Assembly: GCA_946902985.2 (NCBI GenBank)
Contig: OX336389.2
Span: 978,270,084-978,334,083 of the forward strand
Direction: 5' to 3'
DNA from: Meconema thalassinum
Taxonomy: Eukaryota; Arthropoda; Insecta; Orthoptera; Tettigoniidae
Length of the DNA: 64,000 nt
Shown here piece by piece: positions 1-10,015 of the stretch. Within the stretch, counting starts at the first letter, position 1, and every line of letters begins with the position of its first letter. The notes below the pieces were generated by a model. That model ran no database searches and had not been told where the DNA came from. It saw nothing but the letters and a program-made list of their open reading frames with translations. Position numbers and translations under genes: made by a program.

Positions 1-237
1 CGTTCTTAGTCGCGTTGTAATCCTTATATAACAAAGGGTTCTGCTGTATGACTGTGAAATACGCAAGTCATTTCACTAACTTTATATCGGCTTGTATTTG
101 TACGTGATAAAATGACATGGCTCAGCTGCTAGCCGATGCGGTGAAAGTTGTACAGCGTTGCCGAGACGGCTCATAGGGCGTGGCATGCCGCACCTCGCTC
201 GGAATTGCATGGGCAGATTTCTTCACTATATACGATT
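1..237 (+). repeat. Left terminal inverted repeat of the DNA transposon
   Basis: Reads as the reverse complement of 11818-12054 with scattered single-base differences. It starts CGTTCTTAGTCGCG and ends near ATATACGATT. It may extend beyond the window edge. Confidence 0.9.
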
Positions 238-770
238 AATTTTTGATTATCTTCATTAATTCAAGTAAATGGTATTAAGAGGTCATGAACAATATTTCCT
301 ATCAGCTTTTCTCATGAGGGCTTTGGACCTCCAATAGCAGCTATACGTTATTTTTTTTTTAATTTTTAGGTTATTTTAAAGTTTTTTATGTTTTCTTTAT
401 ACGCGCTTGTCTACTTACAATATATACATTGGTTGAAGTTTTGTTTTCAATTCATCACCAGAAATATCGTCATCAATTTTTAATGAATCGGAATTGTCAA
501 GATTAATTACAACTTCAATATAATCCGGAAGGCGGTCTATTTCCCAATATTTTTTTCTTCAATTTGTATGGCATATTTTACACATTTTTTCCAGATCTCA
601 GGCGTTACGGAACGTAAGGTTTCTTGTCGTAGGTCTTTTGCCACATTTATACATTTTGCCTTGTCTTCTATATTTGCGAGATTACAGTACCTATTCCTAT
701 AACAAATTTTACAGATTTTCTTGTCGCAGGCTATTTAAAGCAATCGAGTTCTGTTCTGAATACTTATTTT
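238..770 (-). pseudogene. Inverted, diverged copy of the transposase 3' end in the left arm
   Basis: Read on the minus strand, this stretch parallels the 3' part of the transposase gene and its 3' UTR at about 10950-11420. Shared landmarks are GGACCTCCAATAGCAG near 328, the ATCACCAGAAATATCGTCATC block near 456 and the GCGTTACGGAACGTAAGGTT block near 602. The similarity is clearly lower than in the outer 237 bp. It has no open frame. The element therefore has foldback-like long arms, one of which carries a second relic transposase end. Confidence 0.7.
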
Positions 771-1011
771 AATCATATCGCTCAGTTCACGCATGTGTAG
801 GTTATGCTGTGACAAATTTTTACGACCATTTAAATCTATAACATGGCTTTGAGTGCATTAGGTCGAGATATATAAAGCATCGACGTGTTTCGGGACAACT
901 GCATGTTACTGTCGACCAATATATTATGAGACTTGAGTTTGGTGGTTGTTTATGGCATAGCCAATAGGCGTACAGGTAATCCAATAACACTATCATTTTC
1001 CTACTTCTGTT
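771..1011. other. Transposon interior, no gene seen
   Basis: AT-rich sequence between the left arm and the SINE insertion. I see no coding potential or structure. Confidence 0.5.
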
Positions 1012-1028
1012 TAACGTTAGGTCAATAA

Positions 1029-1090
<62 letters not shown>

Positions 1091-1107
1091 TAATAATAAC
1101 AATAAAA
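1029..1107. repeat. (AAT)n microsatellite, SINE tail
   Basis: Long run of TAA/AAT triplets with a few AAC interruptions, forming the 3' tail of the SINE. Confidence 0.95.
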
Positions 1108-1419
1108 ACCAAACCCCGTAGCACCACAGTCCATGAAAGGCCTAGGACTACCAAGGGACCACTGCCCAGCCATTTGGCCTGCAGATTATGGGGTGACGCG
1201 TGGTCAGCACGTCAGGTCCCTTCGGCCGTTAATCTTGGTCTCCGTGACCGGTGCGCTGCCTCACTGTCAGACAGCTACTCAATTGTCCTCACGAGGCTTA
1301 GTGCACCGCTACTAGCCCTCACGTCAGTTTCTAAGATCCCTAAGGGAGCCGAGAATCGAACTCAGGGCCTCCGGCTGAGAGGCAGACGCATTAACCCAAC
1401 ACCACGGGATCCGGCAATT
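1029..1419 (-). mobile_element. tRNA-Glu-like SINE (family 1), copy 1
   Basis: Minus-strand SINE whose head (about 1345-1419) reads like a tRNA: a box-A-like TGGTGTTGGG and a box-B-like GGTTCGATTCTC, with a CTC-containing anticodon arm. The body matches 13076-13368 closely. Its 3' tail is the (AAT)n tract at about 1029-1107. Transcription would be by RNA polymerase III from the internal boxes; mobilisation would need a partner LINE. Confidence 0.8.
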
Positions 1420-1874
1420 ATAATATTGGTTTCACATCCCTTCTAAGTACTGTGGATTTTAGAGACGCAGAGTTGCCTGAATTTTGCCCTGAAGGAAATC
1501 TTTAATCTATCATTAAATCTGACCCAGCTTCGTCTTACATAAGCACCCTGAAATGCCAACTGATTGTACCAGGATTCGATCCTGCAACCTTGGGAACAGC
1601 AGGCGAGAATGTAACGTTAGGTCATAAATGTTTAGATATCAGTTTTTATTCAAACAAACGGTATAAGGAGGTAATGTCGTGGTAGATCGTGGCACATGCA
1701 ATGCCTCCTGTTTACTTCTGAGTCTGTCCCCACCCCCGCAAACTACTGGCCTTTCCACATATGAGTCAAATGCAATTCCAATGGGGCTGTTTTCAACCTT
1801 AAAATTAACACACATTTTCCGTCTTCTTATCAGATCAGTTCAGTCTTCCTGTTGTAAGTGCAGATTCCTGCAAT

Positions 1875-2114
1875 ATGCCTCCAAGACCTGCATTTACTGT
1901 ATTTGAGCTTCAGATGATCGTGAGTGCCGTTTGTTTTTTTACTCTAGAGGACGAGAAGCTACATGAAAAGCGGTTTCCTATTTATCAACGAAAAGCTGAT
2001 TGCCTTGGAATATCACTTCGGTCTGTAAAACATGCAGTGAAGAAGAATAAACAAAAGGACAGCAATGAAAACGGGGAAGAATCTCCTGCGGCAAAGAAGA
2101 GACGACTGTCAGCA
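1875..2114 (+). pseudogene. Transposase N-terminal half (HTH region), split by Gypsy insertion
   Basis: Open from an ATG at 1875 and encodes about 80 residues. A helix-rich segment is followed by a basic stretch ending KKRR just before the Gypsy LTR. In this family the N-terminal segment holds a helix-turn-helix that binds the terminal repeats. The frame breaks exactly at the LTR boundary (2115). After the 4-bp duplication AGCA is counted once, the frame continues in the right half at 10016 with residues typical of the family (GRPHIVID). This shows one gene cut in two rather than two genes. The function is transposition of this element; the copy is dead. Confidence 0.75.
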
Positions 2115-3288
2115 TGTAACTTTTTACCAGCCCTTCTTGGGCGACTGATTTAAAACTTCCCAAAATCATCCTCCTATTTTTGATCGGAAGTACTTCATCA
2201 TATACCACACAATTGAAATGGCAGGGTCGTGGAGTGTTGGACACACATTTGGTCAACCTAACTGGTATCATTTGGGCGTTCAACTATTAGGTGTAATTCC
2301 CTATAAAGAAAACTAATTATAACCTTCAAAATATGTGTATTAATATCAACTTTAAACATATGGCGGGGACTCTCGTCGAACAGACTATGGTTTACTATCT
2401 TCTCTCCTCGGCAATGACGAAAACATGTGACCCAAAATGAATGTTGGAATATAAAGATGTTTGTTACTCACTCATCGACGATCTAGCAGATAATCTACGA
2501 GACATGCTCGATAGATCAGTTCTCCCCAGCATTTCTAAGATTTTCCACACGTGGTTTGAGGTTAGAGATGTTTACTGGTTTACATAGCCACATCTCTGCG
2601 AGAGAAATGAATGTGCTTCCGTACCCAACTTGAATTGTGCTAACAGAGATAACATCGTTGTGATATGTAGCCGTTTCGAGTACATTCACAAGCCATGCTT
2701 TCAACAAAACTGTTTCTCCAAATAGGCCTACGCCAAATTACGAGAACGCGACCTTTCCAATCAGACGCTACAATAGAAGTGAAGCCCCGCTATACACGAA
2801 AATCCCACCTCTCATCTTGTAAACACATGTTTTCGTCTTTCTCCGCCAGGGTCATGATACCCTCCAACCCATACAAAATACACCAATAACCTCGAACCCA
2901 TGTATTTTTCTTACAACTCGTGGCGCGAAACTCTTCTCTGACGTCAGAACCTTACACAATTTACACAAAGCTTTCTTCAAGACAAGGGAAGTTATTCTCG
3001 GCCCAATCTAAATTTGGCCTAGAGTTTCCTGCTGTTGCAACATCTTGTAGCTTACCTACACAATCCGCTGTCTTGTATACTGACATCTCCCATACAAATT
3101 AAATGAAATATTCCTGACTGAGTCCCCGAGATACACAAGATATATATACACTAAATAAAATGAAATTCTACAACCTAAATGATGATGATGAACAAGAAAA
3201 GAAATGGTATGAACAAATTACCCTAACCTGACTTCTCTTGCAGTCAACCAAATAAGGGTTTGGGAACATTGTGACCGGAACAGTCACA
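2115..3288 (-). repeat. Gypsy 3' LTR
   Basis: 1174 bp, TG...CA ends on the plus strand (TGTAAC...GTCACA). Partner of 8842-10015. Visible differences are at about 2520-2521 (GT against AG) and about 2890 (C against T). Confidence 0.96.
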
Positions 3289-3706
3289 ATACGCCCCCAT
3301 GTGATTCACACGGGTGAAACAAGTGTGGATCACAAACACTCAAACAAGCAACGCACTGAAAACACAAAGAATTACACTATTACATAAATAAACCCTGGAA
3401 GACATATATACATACACACTTGTCAAATTTTCACACATTCTCACTCTCTCGAATGTCTTATTGTGTCCATTTCCTAGCCTCACTGATTTCTCTCAAGTGT
3501 CTTAGGTCTACCACTTCATTTTCTTCGTCTCATCATGAGACCCTATCGCTTCACAAGCCATGGTATTTGCCTGCACAGGCCTTATCATACCATCTATCCA
3601 TCTAACACTCGATGCCACTTTGCTGGTTAGCATTCTTCGTCACATCTCTTGAGTTTTGTCATGCCATCACGTTATGTTGACTGATTCTCTAAGAGGCCAT
3701 GCCATA
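3289..3706 (-). other. Gypsy 3' untranslated region with polypurine tract
   Basis: 418 bp between the pol stop and the 3' LTR. On the minus strand, ATGGGGGCGTAT (3300-3289) directly precedes the LTR and is the likely plus-strand primer tract. No env-like frame is present. Confidence 0.75.
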
Positions 3707-6700
3707 TTATTTTACAGAGTGATATCTACGGAGATTCCTAATATTATGTGTACTGACAGACTTACCATCCTGGTCCGTTAAACTATAGGCACACTCACCA
3801 ATACGTTTAACCACCTTAAAAGGCCCCTGAAATAGATGAAAAAACTTCCCTATCTCCTTATCTACAGCTGAAGACGGATATGGAACCCTCAGAAGCACCT
3901 GATCGCCTACTTCAAAAGAATCAAACTTTACCCGCTTCTGCTGGCGCCTACGCTTATTCCCTGCCTTGATTAAGTTGTCCCTAGCCAGCTGGATACAAAC
4001 ATCCTTCCCAATCTCCTCTCCCGTGACCAAACCTAGCATTCTAGCAAGCTCATTGGTAGGCTTCCTACCATACTGAATTTCATAGGGAGTGCATTTTACA
4101 CTCTCATGGAACGTACTATTGAACCATCGTTCAATATCTCCTAACTTGGAGAACCACGCATTGTGGCGATTGCTCACATAGGTGCGAAATACTCTCCCTA
4201 ATTCTCTCATAACTCGTTCGGACAAATTCCCTTGAGGATATCGAATAGATGAGAATATGTGCTTGATACCCAATTCACTCAACTTGGTTTTCCAGATCTT
4301 TGAGGTGAATTGACTACCGTGGTCTGATAGTATCCTGAGAGGCACCCCAAACTCAGGTACATACTTATCAGTGATCTGTAGGACACAACCCTTCCCGGTC
4401 GCTTTTCTCAGGGGATACAGTTTGACGAGTTTACTGAATGCGTCAACAACCACGAAGATATACTGATATCCAAACTGAGCTTTAACCAATGGACCATACA
4501 GATCGACACAGAGTAAATCCCTTGGTTTTTCTGTGATCACCATTTGCCGAGGTCCCTCAAGAAACCTCGTTGGGCATTTACACCGTTGACACGAGTCACA
4601 ACTTGCCAGAACTTTCCTAATCTGCCTTCCCATGTTCTTCCAAATGAAATGCTGCTGAACAGCAAAAAGAACCTTGCTTGATCCAAAATGCCCTAAAGCC
4701 TTGTGATGATACCAAATCATCGTTACCTGCAATGAGCTTGGCACACACACTCTCCAGGCACCTTCATGGCACAGCCTAGCCAAGAAACCACACTCCAACT
4801 TGTACCAATACTTTCCAACCTTAATTCTACTATCCACATCCATACCTCTCAACTGAGTCAAGATATCACCTAAGACCTCATCCTTCTCCTGCTCTACAAG
4901 CAGATTCCTTAAGCAGCGTATCTCATAATCACACTCGCTTACCTTGGTTACGCAGATAACAACACCTTCCTGTACCTCCAGTACCTGATGACCCTCATCA
5001 CCCCCAATGTTTCTACTCATGAAGTCAGCCACAATGTTCTCAGTACCCTTAATATGCCTTACCTCAAAGTTATATTCACTTATAGCCAATATCCACCTTG
5101 ACATCCTGTTCGAAGTGAGCTTGCAGGATCCAATAAAAAGTAATGCATGATGGTCAGTCAGTATCTGCAACTTACTGCCCAACACATAACTCCTAAACTT
5201 CCCTAGAGAGTATACGATTGCTAACATCTCTATTTCAGTAATTGTATATCTCTTCTCCGCCATGCTTAGCCCTCTGCTTGCTAATGAGACAATCCCTAGA
5301 TTGCCCTCACTATCCTCCTGACACAAAATGCCTGAGATGCCTTGCATGCTCGCATCAGTCATCAAAATGTAGGGACAATCCAGACGAGGATACCTAAGCA
5401 TGACAGTCTCTACAAAGCCTCTCTTCAACTCCTTAAAAGCCTCATCGTGCACCTGGGTCCATACCCACTTAGTACCCTGCTTCAGCAATTCCCTAAACGG
5501 TTCTACAAGACAGGAATATTTAACTACGAATCTACGAAAATAATTGAAAACCCCTAATATTGACCTCAATTGTTTGGCGTTACGTGGTGTAGCAGTGTTG
5601 TGAATCTTGTCTAATCGTGACTGTTCGGGAGACACCCCTTGTGTTGTGATAGTATGCCCTAAAAATGTGATTGATGTTGTGCAAAACAGAGACTTCTTAA
5701 GTTTAATTGTAAATCCCCCGTCCCTTAATTTCCCCAAAACAATGTCTAAGTGATCCAGGTGTTCCTTTAATGTGTAAGATGCAACAATTAAATCATCTAT
5801 GTACATTGTCACAAACTCGTGTGTGTCCCTCCCTAACACTAGATTTAAGGCCCTAATCAACGCTGAACTGCTGGTCTTTGTTCCGAAAGGAACGACCCTG
5901 AATTGGTACAAACCACTCTTAAAGCTAAACGCAGTCAACTTCCTGTCCTGTTCTCTCAACGGTACCTGCCAAAATGATGCACTCAGATCCATAGTGGAAA
6001 ACCATTGCTTACCATTGAATTTCTGAACCAGTTCCTCAACACATTCTGGCCTCTGTTGGTCCCCAGATATCCTACAATTGAGCTGCCTGGCATCAATACA
6101 CAACCTGACCGAGCCATCACTCTTCCCAACCACAACTAAGGGATTCAGATATGCACTAGTTGAAGGCTCAATAATACCCTGATTCAGCATAATGCCTATT
6201 TCTTTCTCCACAGCATCAGCAAATTTGTGAGGTATCGGGTACTTGGGTCCTGAAAATGGAGAATGATCTACAATTTCGAACTGATGCGTATAGACATGTG
6301 TTAGCCCTGGCTTGTCACTGAAAACTTCTTGGTTTAGCTCTAAAACCTCTAACAACTTATCCCTCTCCTCAACACTTAAACCACTCTTATCCACAGCCTG
6401 CTGGAGTTGATCACACTTATCACCCTCCACAGCAATGTGACATAAATCCACAACTTCCTCCTCATCGTCAGCCTTACCTTCTGCCATATCCCCTACAGTG
6501 ACCTCAGTAACACATGCCTTTACTGTCTTATCTACACTCTTGCATTTCATTCTCATCTCCTGGCTTATATTCCCCCTCACAAAGTTGATGACACCCCGGT
6601 CAAAATCAATAACAGCACTATGCTCGTTAAGCCAGTCTATCCCCAAAATCATTTCATAAATTAGGTTAGGAATTACCAAGCAAGTCTTGTGGTCAACTTC

Positions 6701-7081
6701 ATTACCAAACCTCATGGGCAACAATACCTGCTTTCCCACTCTTTGGGATTTATTACCAACAGCAGTTACCACATATGTCGACTTAACTGGAATTTCTTCC
6801 AACTTACCACCGTCCTTGATTAAAGTATCATAAAATCCCTTACTGATGACACTTCTCTCACTCCCCGAATCCACCAATGCCTGCACTCTCTTACCTAGTA
6901 TGCTCAACTCAACAGTTGACATAAAAGCCTCCTTCTCCCCGATACATGAGAACTCCTGCTGGTCAGCTAGCAGATCCTCCCGACTCATAGGCATAAAATC
7001 CTCCTCACCCACAATAACACACTGCTTGACTTCATTTCTTACGGACTGCCTGACTGACCTCCCTGCACAGCCCGTTCGGAG
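3707..7081 (-). CDS. pol: Gypsy Pol: protease, RT, RNase H, integrase
   Basis: Open frame entered by -1 frameshift at 7081. Numbering from the in-frame GTG at 7012, residues run to 1101. Protease: LVDSGS with the catalytic Asp near residue 48 and LGIDWL near 123. Reverse transcriptase: MDLSASFWQV (341-350) and YIDD (404-407). RNase H: MTDAS (551-555), EIEML (593), LTDHH (618-622), VADFMSR (661-667). Integrase: HHCC zinc site (H770, H775, C805, C808), then D837, D897 and E932, that is DD35E. The C-terminal GPFKVVKRIG segment resembles the GPY/F-type tail. All catalytic residues I looked for are present, so the enzyme looks functional. No chromodomain was noted. Function: copying RNA to DNA and integrating it. 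Confidence 0.94.
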   Translation of the reverse strand, partial: LRTGCAGRSVRQSVRNEVKQCVIVGEEDFMPMSREDLLADQQEFSCIGEKEAFMSTVELSILGKRVQALVDSGSERSVISKGFYDTLIKDGGKLEEIPVKSTYVVTAVGNKSQRVGKQVLLPMRFGNEVDHKTCLVIPNLIYEMILGIDWLNEHSAVIDFDRGVINFVRGNISQEMRMKCKSVDKTVKACVTEVTVGDMAEGKADDEEEVVDLCHIAVEGDKCDQLQQAVDKSGLSVEERDKLLEVLELNQEVFSDKPGLTHVYTHQFEIVDHSPFSGPKYPIPHKFADAVEKEIGIMLNQGIIEPSTSAYLNPLVVVGKSDGSVRLCIDARQLNCRISGDQQRPECVEELVQKFNGKQWFSTMDLSASFWQVPLREQDRKLTAFSFKSGLYQFRVVPFGTKTSSSALIRALNLVLGRDTHEFVTMYIDDLIVASYTLKEHLDHLDIVLGKLRDGGFTIKLKKSLFCTTSITFLGHTITTQGVSPEQSRLDKIHNTATPRNAKQLRSILGVFNYFRRFVVKYSCLVEPFRELLKQGTKWVWTQVHDEAFKELKRGFVETVMLRYPRLDCPYILMTDASMQGISGILCQEDSEGNLGIVSLASRGLSMAEKRYTITEIEMLAIVYSLGKFRSYVLGSKLQILTDHHALLFIGSCKLTSNRMSRWILAISEYNFEVRHIKGTENIVADFMSRNIGGDEGHQVLEVQEGVVICVTKVSECDYEIRCLRNLLVEQEKDEVLGDILTQLRGMDVDSRIKVGKYWYKLECGFLARLCHEGAWRVCVPSSLQVTMIWYHHKALGHFGSSKVLFAVQQHFIWKNMGRQIRKVLASCDSCQRCKCPTRFLEGPRQMVITEKPRDLLCVDLYGPLVKAQFGYQYIFVVVDAFSKLVKLYPLRKATGKGCVLQITDKYVPEFGVPLRILSDHGSQFTSKIWKTKLSELGIKHIFSSIRYPQGNLSERVMRELGRVFRTYVSNRHNAWFSKLGDIERWFNSTFHESVKCTPYEIQYGRKPTNELARMLGLVTGEEIGKDVCIQLARDNLIKAGNKRRRQQKRVKFDSFEVGDQVLLRVPYPSSAVDKEIGKFFHLFQGPFKVVKRIGECAYSLTDQDGKSVSTHNIRNLRRYHSVK

Positions 7082-8715
7082 TTTAAAGCTCCTTGACCAT
7101 CTTGTTCTTGTCTCCTCTGGTTCACCTGTACTCTTTCGTTACCACCTTCCTGACGCCCCCCACCTCTCTGATAGTTACCTTCCTGTCGCTGTGAATTATC
7201 CTGACGCCCCCCACCTCTCTGATAGTTTTCCTGCCTCTGCTGATAATCTCTTTGCTCCTGATTAAATCTACCCCTATTAAACTCCTGATTATTCCCCCTA
7301 TTGCCCCTAAATTCCTGTTTGACCTCTGGCCTCTCCATGTGCTGCTTGCCTAAAACGTCAAAGCTCGTAAGAAGCTCTTCCAACTCTTCTACCGTCCTTA
7401 CCTTCTGCATACAAGCTGCCTCCTGAATTCTAGGTGGGAAGTGCTTCAACATGACCCTAACCACATCACTGTCAGAGGTCAGCCCATCCAAATTCTTCCA
7501 AATAAGTACATGTGCCAAAAAATATTCTGTCAGGGATACCCCTTCTCTCTCCTTATATTTCCCAAAAGTTAATTTTTCCCTTTCCCTGGACTGTACCCCC
7601 TCCCCCCAGAACTTAGCTTTGAATTTATCCCTGAATTCCCTTAAACTATTCATGTTAGGCCTGTATATTTGGAACCATGCTTTCACATCCCCTTGAAATG
7701 AGTTAGACAAGATCTCCAACACTGTTTCCCATTCGACAACCCCGTCTTCTAGATCCTTGCTGAATTTCTTCTCAATGGTTTTTAAAAACTCCATAGGGTT
7801 GAACTGCCTTGAGTTAAATTGTGGCAGACCAGGGTCCCTGAGTAGCAAACTAGATGGCATCACAACCCTTTGACTCATCGGTCGCTCTTTCAACTCTCTC
7901 CTGACCTTTATCAGCTCTTCCTGCAGCTTTTCGTTTTTCTCGGTCAATGCCACCTGCTTCCCTCTCAGACCCTCAATCTCTCCCAACTTATTTTCAACGG
8001 CACCTACTCTATCTAAATATTCCCTCTTATTCCCACTTACAGTGTTGCATATCTCATCACACTTTCCCGTTACATTCTGTACTTCTGCCCTTGAACTAGC
8101 TATCTCTGACTTAATTTTCGTTATTTCCACATCTTGCTGGTTCTGATGGCCTTCCATTCCTTCTAGCCTACTTGTGATCCCAGCCTGATTCCCCTGCATT
8201 TCTGCCCTGATTTCCTCTCCCTGTTTGCTAATTTTCCCACTTAATTCCAGGTTCATACTCTCCATTCTACTATTAAGGACAGACTTATGGTCCCGTATTT
8301 CTTTGCTGAGACTCTCTATCCTTGTGTTCGTGGCCCTGTTGCTCTCCTGAATTTCCTTACTTACAAATTCCTTCACTTCTACTATCTGTTTGGTCACTGA
8401 CTCTACCTTCTCATTTACAGAGCCTACCTGCTCCTTAATTTCCTTACTCATAGATTCTCCTTGCTTCTTAATCTCTTTTATTTCACTCAGTAGCATTTGG
8501 ATCAAACTATCGTTCATAACCCCCCCATTTACATTTAAGTTACTACCTTCAGCGATCAGCTGCGACTCAGTAGTAACAATGGTAACATATGTTCCCACTG
8601 TCTTTTCCACATCTTCCTCACTGCCACTTCCCCCAGTTTCCTGATTACCTGACATTTTACTGTTTGATTTACACACAACCCTTGACCTTAATTCTAAATT
8701 GTCTGATGTGGACAT
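7039..8715 (-). CDS. gag: Gypsy Gag, coiled coil plus capsid plus RGG tail
   Basis: 558 residues, open throughout. Residues about 60-290 are heptad-rich with many K, E, Q and V (predicted long coiled coil). Residues about 290-460 look like the retrotransposon capsid domain (FNPMEFLKTIEKKF, then the WFQIYRPN and FRDKFKAKFW segments). The C-terminus (about 470-558) is rich in R, G, Q and N, with repeated YQRGGGRQ units. No CCHC zinc knuckle is visible; the RGG-type tail probably binds RNA instead. Gag would assemble particles in the cytoplasm around the element RNA. The stop is at 7039-7041, downstream of the frameshift site at 7081-7087. The start is the first ATG, about 125 bases after the LTR. 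Confidence 0.93.
   Translation of the reverse strand: MSTSDNLELRSRVVCKSNSKMSGNQETGGSGSEEDVEKTVGTYVTIVTTESQLIAEGSNLNVNGGVMNDSLIQMLLSEIKEIKKQGESMSKEIKEQVGSVNEKVESVTKQIVEVKEFVSKEIQESNRATNTRIESLSKEIRDHKSVLNSRMESMNLELSGKISKQGEEIRAEMQGNQAGITSRLEGMEGHQNQQDVEITKIKSEIASSRAEVQNVTGKCDEICNTVSGNKREYLDRVGAVENKLGEIEGLRGKQVALTEKNEKLQEELIKVRRELKERPMSQRVVMPSSLLLRDPGLPQFNSRQFNPMEFLKTIEKKFSKDLEDGVVEWETVLEILSNSFQGDVKAWFQIYRPNMNSLREFRDKFKAKFWGEGVQSREREKLTFGKYKEREGVSLTEYFLAHVLIWKNLDGLTSDSDVVRVMLKHFPPRIQEAACMQKVRTVEELEELLTSFDVLGKQHMERPEVKQEFRGNRGNNQEFNRGRFNQEQRDYQQRQENYQRGGGRQDNSQRQEGNYQRGGGRQEGGNERVQVNQRRQEQDGQGALNSERAVQGGQSGSP
7041..7087 (-). promoter_or_regulatory. -1 ribosomal frameshift signal joining gag and pol
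   Basis: On the minus strand the heptamer TTTAAAC lies at 7087-7081, and gag reads it as T TTA AAC (the AAC codon is 7083-7081), the exact X XXY YYZ phase. After a 5-base spacer comes an 8-bp stem, ACGGGCTG (7075-7068) with CAGTCCGT (7048-7041), including one G-U pair and a 19-base loop. Slipping back one base enters the pol frame, which is open from 7081 through 7012. Overlap of the two frames is 43 nt. Site and stem are seen in sequence; frameshifting itself is inferred. Confidence 0.88.
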
Positions 8716-8820
8716 ACCCCTTAAAACAAAACAAATTACTGTGAACCCTAATACTCCTAAGGTGTCTATCGGCTGTGTGCATATGTGCCCTAATGATACC
8801 TGCTAGGTTTCCCTACTCTT

Positions 8821-8838
8821 GCCCCACGTTGGGCGCCA
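8821..8838 (-). other. Primer binding site, tRNA-Lys(CUU)
   Basis: On the minus strand this reads TGGCGCCCAACGTGGGGC, three bases after the 5' LTR ends. It is an 18-base match to the complement of the 3' end of the canonical tRNA-Lys(CUU) with its CCA, which I know from the conserved animal tRNA. This is where minus-strand DNA synthesis would be primed. Confidence 0.9.
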
Positions 8839-8841
8839 TGT

Positions 8842-10015
8842 TGTAACTTTTTACCAGCCCTTCTTGGGCGACTGATTTAAAACTTCCCAAAATCATCCTC
8901 CTATTTTTGATCGGAAGTACTTCATCATATACCACACAATTGAAATGGCAGGGTCGTGGAGTGTTGGACACACATTTGGTCAACCTAACTGGTATCATTT
9001 GGGCGTTCAACTATTAGGTGTAATTCCCTATAAAGAAAACTAATTATAACCTTCAAAATATGTGTATTAATATCAACTTTAAACATATGGCGGGGACTCT
9101 CGTCGAACAGACTATGGTTTACTATCTTCTCTCCTCGGCAATGACGAAAACATGTGACCCAAAATGAATGTTGGAATATAAAGATGTTTGTTACTCACTC
9201 ATCGACGATCTAGCAGATAATCTACGAGACATGCTCGATAGATCAAGTCTCCCCAGCATTTCTAAGATTTTCCACACGTGGTTTGAGGTTAGAGATGTTT
9301 ACTGGTTTACATAGCCACATCTCTGCGAGAGAAATGAATGTGCTTCCGTACCCAACTTGAATTGTGCTAACAGAGATAACATCGTTGTGATATGTAGCCG
9401 TTTCGAGTACATTCACAAGCCATGCTTTCAACAAAACTGTTTCTCCAAATAGGCCTACGCCAAATTACGAGAACGCGACCTTTCCAATCAGACGCTACAA
9501 TAGAAGTGAAGCCCCGCTATACACGAAAATCCCACCTCTCATCTTGTAAACACATGTTTTCGTCTTTCTCCGCCAGGGTCATGATACCCTCCAACCCATA
9601 CAAAATACACCAATAATCTCGAACCCATGTATTTTTCTTACAACTCGTGGCGCGAAACTCTTCTCTGACGTCAGAACCTTACACAATTTACACAAAGCTT
9701 TCTTCAAGACAAGGGAAGTTATTCTCGGCCCAATCTAAATTTGGCCTAGAGTTTCCTGCTGTTGCAACATCTTGTAGCTTACCTACACAATCCGCTGTCT
9801 TGTATACTGACATCTCCCATACAAATTAAATGAAATATTCCTGACTGAGTCCCCGAGATACACAAGATATATATACACTAAATAAAATGAAATTCTACAA
9901 CCTAAATGATGATGATGAACAAGAAAAGAAATGGTATGAACAAATTACCCTAACCTGACTTCTCTTGCAGTCAACCAAATAAGGGTTTGGGAACATTGTG
10001 ACCGGAACAGTCACA
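8842..10015 (-). repeat. Gypsy 5' LTR (promoter-bearing)
   Basis: 1174 bp and nearly identical to 2115-3288. On the coding (minus) strand this LTR precedes the primer site and gag, so it should carry the RNA polymerase II promoter and the R/U5 region. I could not place a TATA box or start site with confidence. Confidence 0.95.

Larger units (their letters stand above)
1025..1611 (-). mobile_element. tRNA-type SINE (family 2), with a second SINE nested inside
   Basis: A 13-bp direct repeat TAACGTTAGGTCA flanks the block (1012-1024 and 1612-1624), which is a clear target-site duplication. The right part (about 1425-1611) resembles 53464-53661: a tRNA-like head on the minus strand with a B-box-like GGATTCGATCC complement near 1571, then a conserved body. 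The (AAT)n tail lies to the left. A separate tRNA-Glu-like SINE (1029-1419) landed in the tail, splitting the family-2 SINE from its own end. Confidence 0.78.
2115..10015 (-). mobile_element. Gypsy (Ty3) LTR retrotransposon, complete, no env
   Basis: A 7901-bp element bounded by two 1174-bp LTRs and a 4-bp target duplication AGCA (2111-2114 and 10016-10019). It is read on the minus strand: 5' LTR 8842-10015, primer site 8821-8838, gag 8715-7039, pol overlapping gag through a -1 shift (to 3707), then an untranslated stretch, a G-rich tract and the 3' LTR 2115-3288. I found only about 3 differences between the LTRs, so the insertion is recent. No envelope ORF is present. It is inserted inside a transposase gene. 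Confidence 0.96.

Noticed and set aside
820..1173. Minus frame with a long Tyr run
   Set aside because: It is the translation of the (AAT)n SINE tail and not a gene.
1128..1425. Genuine tRNA gene in the minus strand
   Set aside because: The cloverleaf-like head continues into a SINE body with flanking duplications, and the acceptor stem is not preserved.
2516..2707. Small ORFs in the LTRs (repeated at 9243-9434, 2695-2889, 9422-9616, 2920-3102 and 9647-9829)
   Set aside because: They occur identically in both LTRs simply because the LTRs are duplicates. No codon signal or domain.
3289..3706. Possible env gene after Gypsy pol
   Set aside because: Only 418 bp without an adequate ORF, signal peptide or membrane segment.
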